18,881 nucleotides of DNA from Asparagopsis taxiformis. Its lineage: Eukaryota; Rhodophyta; Florideophyceae; Bonnemaisoniales; Bonnemaisoniaceae. Below, in pieces: positions 14,576 to 18,881 of the stretch; the first letter of the stretch is position 1, and each line of letters starts with the position of its first letter. Under the pieces are notes generated by a model. It saw nothing but the letters and a program-made list of their open reading frames with translations. It did no database searches and was not told where the DNA came from. The DNA is taken from NCBI GenBank assembly GCA_030407315.1, contig JALQPE010001559.1:1-18881 (forward strand), read 5' to 3'. The translations under genes were made by a program, and so were the position numbers.

Positions 14576-14883
14576 ATGAACTTCGTGAAAACCGATCCTT
14601 CTGGTTGTCGCTGCCGCCGGCCTTGCCGCTGCGACCCGGTCGGCCGGACAAGAGTCGCGACCGCCAGTCCATCGACAGCAACGACCTGACAGCATGAAGG
14701 CCGGCATCTGGGTCGATTCCGAACGGCTGCGATCACTGGATCATCGACGACGGTGTCGAAGGCTATCTCTCGCAGCGCCTGGACAAATACGGCAAGCCGG
14801 TCTGCTCGGGCATCGCGCCCCCGACCGTCGCCACGGGCGACTTCAAGGGGGGCTCGACCTCGATCATCGGCGACCCGCTGTAA
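14576..14883 (+). CDS. Small secreted paralogue of the preceding protein's N-terminal module
   Basis: About 101 residues. MNFVKT at 14576 is followed, after a one-base break near 14595, by a hydrophobic signal segment (ILLVVAAAGLAAAT). The mature part reads MKAGIWVDS.GCDHWIIDDG, then VEGYLSQRLDKYGKPVCSG, and ends GGSTSIIGDPL with TAA at 14881. It matches the preceding gene's module at G.W.D..GC.HW..DDGVEGY and R.G.PVC-type positions, including both cysteines, which suggests a disulfide. Another frame change lies near 14727 (one extra base), and the linker frame at 14640-14695 is ambiguous. It starts 19 bp after the OmpA-domain gene, so the pair is cotranscribed; two hairpins follow. Function unknown. 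Confidence 0.78.
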
Positions 14884-14887
14884 TCCC

Positions 14888-14910
14888 GACCCTGAGAGGC
14901 ACGCAGGGTC
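14888..14910 (+). other. Hairpin directly after the small secreted protein gene
   Basis: GACCCTG (14888-14894) and CAGGGTC (14904-14910) pair perfectly over a 9-nt loop, four bases after the stop codon and just upstream of the strong terminator. It may stabilise the 3' end of the message. Confidence 0.55.
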
Positions 14911-14918
14911 TAGATGGG

Positions 14919-14949
14919 CCGCGCGGCATCTGCCGCGCGGTCTGTTTTT
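14919..14949 (+). terminator. Strong intrinsic terminator
   Basis: CCGCGCGGCA (14919-14928) pairs perfectly with TGCCGCGCGG (14931-14940) around a 2-nt centre and is followed by TCTGTTTTT. It is the clearest factor-independent terminator in the window and separates the OmpA-domain pair from phoH. Confidence 0.92.
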
Positions 14950-15035
14950 GTGGCACTGAATGACATTCCGCGCCAAGCCGCGACCGACACTTGCGCCATC
15001 GGACTGCCGGGTGCACCATATCTAGCAGAAACACG

Positions 15036-15051
15036 CGTCCGGATTCGGACG
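15036..15051 (+). other. Hairpin in the phoH leader
   Basis: CGTCCG (15036-15041) and CGGACG (15046-15051) pair perfectly around GATT, ending nine bases before the AGGAG ribosome binding site (15061-15065) of phoH. Possible leader structure; no function shown. Confidence 0.45.
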
Positions 15052-15070
15052 GCCCTGTGCAGGAGACGGT

Positions 15071-16035
15071 TTGACAGCGGGCACATTGACCGAAGCCATC
15101 GTTGAATTTCCAGACAATCGACTGCTGATCGATCTTTGTGGAGAGTTCGATCGCAATCTGACAGACATCGAGGCCCGTACGGGGTGCAGATCCTGCGCCG
15201 CGGCAACCAGCTGGCCATTCACGGCCCCGAGGACGCGGTGCCCGAGGCGGCGGAGGTGCTGCGCACGCTGTACGAGCGGCTGGAACAGGGCCGCGAGGTG
15301 GATCGCGGCGACATCGACCGTGCCTTTCGCATGGAGGACGAGGAACCCGACGAGCAGCTTGAGATGTTCAGCGGCGGCAAGGTCGAGATCAAGACCCGCA
15401 AGAAGCTGATCGAGCCGCGCACCGACGCGCAGAAGGCCTATGTCAATCGCTCTACGCCAACGAAATGGCCTTTGGCATCGGTCCGGCGGGCACCGGCAAG
15501 ACCTACCTGGCGGTGCGGTCGGCGTGAACATGCTGATCACCGGCGAGGGTCGACAAGATCATCCTCTGCCGCCCTGCCGTCGAGGCGGGCGAGGCTGGGC
15601 TTTCTGCCCGGCACGCAGGAGGAAAAGGTCGATCCCTACATGCAGCCCTTGATGGATGCGCTCAACGATTTCCTGCCGGGCAAGCAGCTTGCCAAGATGC
15701 GCGAGGAAAAGTCGGTCGAGATCGCGCCGCTGGCCTTCATGCGCGGGCGCACGCTGTCGAATGCCTTTGTCGTGCTGGACGAGGCGCAGAACGCGACCAC
15801 CATGCAGATGAAGATGTTCCTGACCCGGCTTGGCGAAGGCTCGCGCATGGTGATCACCGGCGACCGGACACAGATCGACCTGCCGCGTGGCGTGCCATCG
15901 GGGCTGGCCGACGCGGAACGCCTGCTGAACCATGTGCCCGGCATCTCGTTCAACTATTTCACCGGCAAGGACGTGGTGCGCCACCCGCTTGTCGCGGCCA
16001 TCATCGAAGCCTATGAGGCGGACGCGGAGGGCTGA
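15071..16035 (+). CDS. phoH: PhoH-family ATPase (YbeZ type)
   Basis: Cytoplasmic P-loop ATPase of the PhoH/YbeZ family, linked to RNA metabolism and a usual partner of YbeY. The best start is TTG at 15071, five bases after AGGAG; no ATG fits. An N-terminal domain (about residues 1-85) opens with TEAIVEFPDNRLLIDLCGEFDRN and contains VQILRRGNQLAIHGPEDA. The Walker A motif is GPAGTGKTYLAV (near 15480-15515), the Walker B block is FVVLDEAQNATT, and MVITGDRTQIDLPRG follows. Frame changes lie near 15183, 15452, 15518 and 15550; one near 15597 (extra G) is also possible. Corrected length is about 321 residues. First gene of the phoH-ybeY-corC-lnt operon. Confidence 0.93.
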
Positions 16036-16079
16036 GACCCGGCCTTCTGCTGCTTTGGTTTGAAAATTACCTCGGGGGT

Positions 16080-16096
16080 CCGGGGCAGAGCCCCGG
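16080..16096 (+). repeat. GC-rich intergenic hairpin between phoH and ybeY
   Basis: CCGGGGC (16080-16086) pairs with GCCCCGG (16090-16096) around AGA. The surrounding text (TGAAAATTACCTCGGGGGTC then the hairpin) looks to me like a dispersed intergenic element common in Rhodobacteraceae genomes. That is from memory and only one copy is in this window. Confidence 0.5.
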
Positions 16097-16108
16097 GCGC
16101 TGGACCAC

Positions 16109-16625
16109 ATGCTGACCGATACGATTTTCGAGGACGGACCGTTGGAGGCCGCCGGGCTGGCGGCCCTGTCGAACGCGGGGCGGTGGCGGGCCCTGGCGCA
16201 CCTGGGCTGGACCCGGCGGAATACGAGATCGCCGTGCTGGGGGCGACGACGCCCGGATCGCCACGTTGAATGGCGATTTCCGCGACAAGCCCACGGCCAC
16301 CAACGTGCTGAGCTGGCCCTCCGAGGATCTTGCCGCCGAGGATGCGGGGGGCACGCCCTTTCCGCCCGAGCCCGAGGACGAGGAGCCGCACCACCTGGGC
16401 GACATCGCCCTGGCTGGGAAACCTGCGGGCGGGAAGCCGCCGAGCAGGGTATCGCTTTAGAGCAACATTCACACACTTGGTTGTTCATGGCGTGTTACAT
16501 CTATTGGGGTATGACCATAGCGTGACGCGGACGCCACGCTGATGGAACGGCTCGAGGTCGAGATACTTGGAAATCTCGGTCTGCCGAACCCATATGGTGA
16601 GGATGATGGCCCCGATGGGGCATGA
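16109..16625 (+). CDS. ybeY: Endoribonuclease YbeY (rRNA maturation factor)
   Basis: Zinc-dependent endoribonuclease for 16S rRNA 3'-end processing and ribosome quality control. It begins MLTDTIFEDG; visible blocks are LDPAEYEIAVLGADDARIA (corrected), LNGDFRDKPTATNVLSWPSE, HHLGDIALAW and the zinc-binding H-x3-H-x5-H as HLVVHGVLHLLGYDH. The C-terminus is MERLEVEILGNLGLPNPYGE. Frame changes lie near 16140, 16180, 16210, 16250, 16420, 16470 and 16525, an unusually dense set. No good ribosome binding site precedes the ATG. Corrected length is about 171 residues, slightly long because of an acidic/proline insert (PFPPEPEDEEP). The stop TGA (16623) overlaps an ATG as ATGA. Confidence 0.9.
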
Positions 16626-16639
16626 CTGGAACAGGAAAG

Positions 16640-17605
16640 ATGGGCGATAGCGACGACTCGTCTAACGCGGCGCAAAGCGCGCCACTGACGGGAAAAATGA
16701 ACGGACACGGGCCGCGGCGCAGTTTCTGGCAGCGGTTGTTCGGCCGAGGTGGCGAGGAACCCTCGCCGCACGGCTCTGCGGCCCAGAGCGCGCCACGGGC
16801 GCACGACAGGCCGGTTCACGGCATGATCAACCTGCGCCGGATGCGGGCGAGGACGTGGCCATTCCCAAGGCCGAGATCATCGCCGTGCCCAACACGATCA
16901 CCAAGGAGGATTCTGGTCACCGTGTTCCGCGAAAGCGGCATGACGCGGCTGCCGGTCTACGAGGGGACGCTGGACACGCCGGTGGGCATGGCGCACCTCA
17001 AGGATTTCGCCTTGCAGCAGGGGTTCAACGGCACCGGCGGGCGTTTTCAACCTGAAAACGGATGCTGCGGCCGCTGCTTTTTGTGCCACCCTCGATGCCC
17101 ATCGGCGTGCTTCTGACCAAGATGCAGACCGAACGCCGGCACATGGCGCTGGTGATCGACGAATACGGCGGGGTCGACGGGCTGGTGACGATCGAGGACC
17201 TGATCGAACAGGTCATCGGCGAGATCGAGACGAGCACGACACCGACGAGGACCAGTTCTGGACCCGTGAAAAGACCGGGTGCTACCTGGTGCAGGCCAAG
17301 ACCCGCTGAGCGATTTCGAGGGCGAACTGGGCCTTGCGCTGACCGACCACGACGACATCGACGAGGAAGAGATCGACACGCTGGGCGGGCTGGTCTTCAT
17401 GCTGGCGGGCCGGGTGCCCGCGCGGGGTGAGGTCGTGCCGCATCCGGCGGGGCTGGACTTCGAGGTAGTCGATGCGGACCGCGCGGATCAAGCGGCTGCG
17501 GGTGCGTGTCGGTCGAACGGTTCGCGCGGCGAGGCCGCCGCCACGACCGCGCCAGCGCTGGTGGCCGAGGCGCAACCGGCCAAGGCCGACGCGGGCCATG
17601 CCTGA
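16640..17605 (+). CDS. corC: CBS-pair CorC/HlyC-domain protein (magnesium/cobalt efflux-associated)
   Basis: Cytoplasmic CBS-domain protein of the CorC/YbeX family, associated with ion homeostasis and, by conserved neighbourhood, with YbeY and Lnt. MGDSDDSSNAAQ at 16640 is chosen by memory of family N-termini; ATG at 16622, overlapping the ybeY stop, is the alternative. A variable region with FWQRLFGRGG leads to HGMINLRRMR, CBS 1 (IPKAEIIAVPNTITKED, GMTRLPVYEGTLDTPVGMAH), and CBS 2 (PSMPIGVLLTKMQTERRHMA, DEYGGVDGLVTIEDLIEQV). The C-terminal CorC domain has DHDDIDEEEIDTLGGLVFML. Frame changes lie near 16845, 16910, 17042, 17060, 17232, 17265, 17305 and 17475. The tail past about 17500 is Ala-rich and uncertain. 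It overlaps lnt by eight bases. The HlyC name is historical and nothing here suggests a toxin. Confidence 0.88.
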
Positions 17606-18881
17606 CAGGCTTGCGGCCGGTGACGGCCGCACGGTCGCGGGCCCTGTGCCGGGCTGGATGCGTTGCCGCTGGCGGTGCTGTCCGGGCGTCGTCATCGGTC
17701 TGGGCCAGCCCCCCTACGACCTGTGGTACCTGGGCTTCGCGGGCTATGTCGCGGCGGTCTGGCTGTTCCTGGTGACGCCGGGCGGGCTGCGGTCGGCGGG
17801 CACGGGCTGGGCCGTGGGGCGGGGCTATTCGGCTTTTCGATGGGCTGGATCGTCGAGCCATTCTTTGTCGATGCGGCGGTGACGGGCTGGATGGCGCCTT
17901 TTGCGCTGATCGGCCTTGCCGGCGGTCTGGCGCTGTTCTGGGGATTGGCGTTCCGGCTGGCCTCGCAGGGCGCCACCCGGTGGTCGCGCTTGTCCTGGCG
18001 TGGAGCGTGGGGAAATGGCGCGCGCCTATGTCCTCACCGGCTTTCCCTGGGCGCTGGTGCCCTATTTCTGGTTGCCGGTGCCGGTGATCCAGTGGGTCTC
18101 GGTGGTCGGGCCGCATGGGCTGACGCTGATGACGCTGGCGGCAGCGGCGCTTTGTGCGCTGGCGCTGCGCGCCCGGAGGCGCGCGGGCGGGCTGGCGGGC
18201 CTTGTCCTGCTGGCGGTGCTCTTCGGCGGCGGCGTTCTCCTGACCCCTGCCGCGCAGGACCTGGCGGCGCGCCCGGTGGTGCGGCTGGTCCAGCCCAACG
18301 CCCCCAGCACGAGAAATGGGACCCGCAAAAAGATCCCCGTCTTCATGCAGCGCAAGCTGGACTTCACCAGCGCCGCACCTGCCGAGAGCGGGCGGCGCCC
18401 GCGCTGATCGTCTGGCCGGAAACCAGCGTGCCCAGCCTGCTGAACCGCGCGGGGCCCGACGCTGGACGGATCACCGAGGCGGCGGGCGATACGCCGGTGC
18501 TGCTGGGGATCCAGCGGGCGGACCAGGCGGGCTATTACAATTCGCTGATCGTGCTGGCGCCGGCGGCGGGGTGCAGGCGCTTTACGACAAAGCACACCTG
18601 GTGCCTTTCGGGGAATACATGCCGCCGCGGCGCTGTTCGCGCGGTGGAACATCGCCGGTCTGGCCGCCCGGGCCGAGGGGGGCTACACGCCCGGACCGGG
18701 GCCGCAGGTGATCGACATGGGCCCCCTCGGGAGCGCGCTGCCGTTGATCTGCTACGAGGCCGTCTTTCCGCAGGATGTGAACGGCGCGCCGCTGCGGCCG
18801 GAACATGCTGATCCAGATCACCAACGATGCCTGGTTCGGCACCTGGTCGGGGCCTTACCAGCACCTGGCCCAGGCCCGTAT
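17598..18881 (+). CDS. lnt: Apolipoprotein N-acyltransferase Lnt, 3' end missing
   Basis: Inner-membrane enzyme that adds the third acyl chain to lipoproteins. The ATG at 17598 (MPDRLAAGDG) lies in the end of corC. About the first 230 residues form membrane helices with GLGQPPYDLWYLGFAGYVA, FGFSMGWIVEPFFVDAAVTG and AYVLTGFPWALVPYFWLPVP. The periplasmic nitrilase-like domain follows. Its catalytic triad is visible as Glu in LIVWPETSVP, Lys in LYDKAHLVPFGEYMP and Cys in LPLICYEAVFPQD; ITNDAWFGTWSGPYQH follows just before the edge. Frame changes lie near 17665, 17690, 17825, 17990, 18010, 18303, 18330, 18395, 18570, 18630 and 18797. The remaining C-terminus (roughly 70-80 residues) lies outside the window. 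Confidence 0.93.

Noticed and set aside
16622..17605. HlyC/TlyC name suggesting a haemolysin
   Set aside because: The protein is a standard CBS-pair plus CorC domain in the ybeY-corC-lnt operon; the name is historical and no toxin feature is visible.
1..18881. Pseudogene cluster or programmed frameshifting as the cause of the many breaks
   Set aside because: Breaks occur equally in essential genes, are scattered, mostly sit at homopolymers, and show no slippery sequence plus structure arrangement.
1..18881. CRISPR arrays, IS elements, tRNA or rRNA genes, phage or defence genes
   Set aside because: Looked for on both strands; no spaced repeat array, transposase, integrase, or structural RNA gene pattern was seen.

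Overview
The window is high-GC DNA from an alphaproteobacterium, most likely a member of the Rhodobacteraceae (Roseobacter/Rhodobacter group). This placement rests on the style of the PhnD, PhnC, PhoH, CorC and FabB proteins, on GC-biased third codon positions, and on the gene set. It was judged by eye, without a database search.

Almost every long gene is interrupted by one or more single-base frame changes, while the protein reads on perfectly in a neighbouring frame. Where the missing or extra base can be placed it usually lies in a short homopolymer. The simplest reading is uncorrected sequencing or assembly indels, not a block of pseudogenes. Gene coordinates below therefore span the whole inferred gene from start codon to true stop. 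Only arsR and the small lipoprotein read through without a break.

Layout. (1) 1-4093: the 5' end of a pstS-type phosphate-binding protein gene on the minus strand, a divergent non-coding region with a 22-bp imperfect direct repeat, and a phosphonate ABC uptake operon phnD-phnC-phnE-phnE2 with ATGA overlaps. (2) 4136-8025: an arsenic resistance locus. It has a divergent arsR with a C-terminal Cys-Cys pair, two matching operator-like palindromes, and then acr3 (arsenite efflux), arsC (arsenate reductase), arsH (flavoprotein) and an MFS exporter as one tightly packed operon. (3) 8026-8297: 272 bp with no gene found. (4) 8298-11402: fabB, fabI, a small lipoprotein gene and an FNR-type flavin reductase gene whose Shine-Dalgarno sequence lies inside a perfect hairpin. 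(5) 11460-12326 (minus): a conserved protein resembling family 2 glycosyltransferases. (6) 12441-18881: miaB, an OmpA-domain protein and a small secreted paralogue of its N-terminal half, a strong terminator, and the conserved phoH-ybeY-corC-lnt operon, with lnt cut by the right edge.

How the parts fit. Regions 1 and 2 together look like a phosphorus-acquisition plus arsenic-detoxification island. Arsenate enters through phosphate carriers, so high-affinity phosphate/phosphonate uptake beside arsenate reduction and arsenite efflux is functionally coherent. Regions 4 to 6 are housekeeping: unsaturated fatty-acid synthesis, tRNA modification, rRNA maturation and lipoprotein N-acylation. I see no phage, IS element, CRISPR array, tRNA or rRNA gene. 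The most interesting loose ends are small regulatory structures and the tandem secreted proteins between miaB and phoH, not a wholly new multi-gene system.
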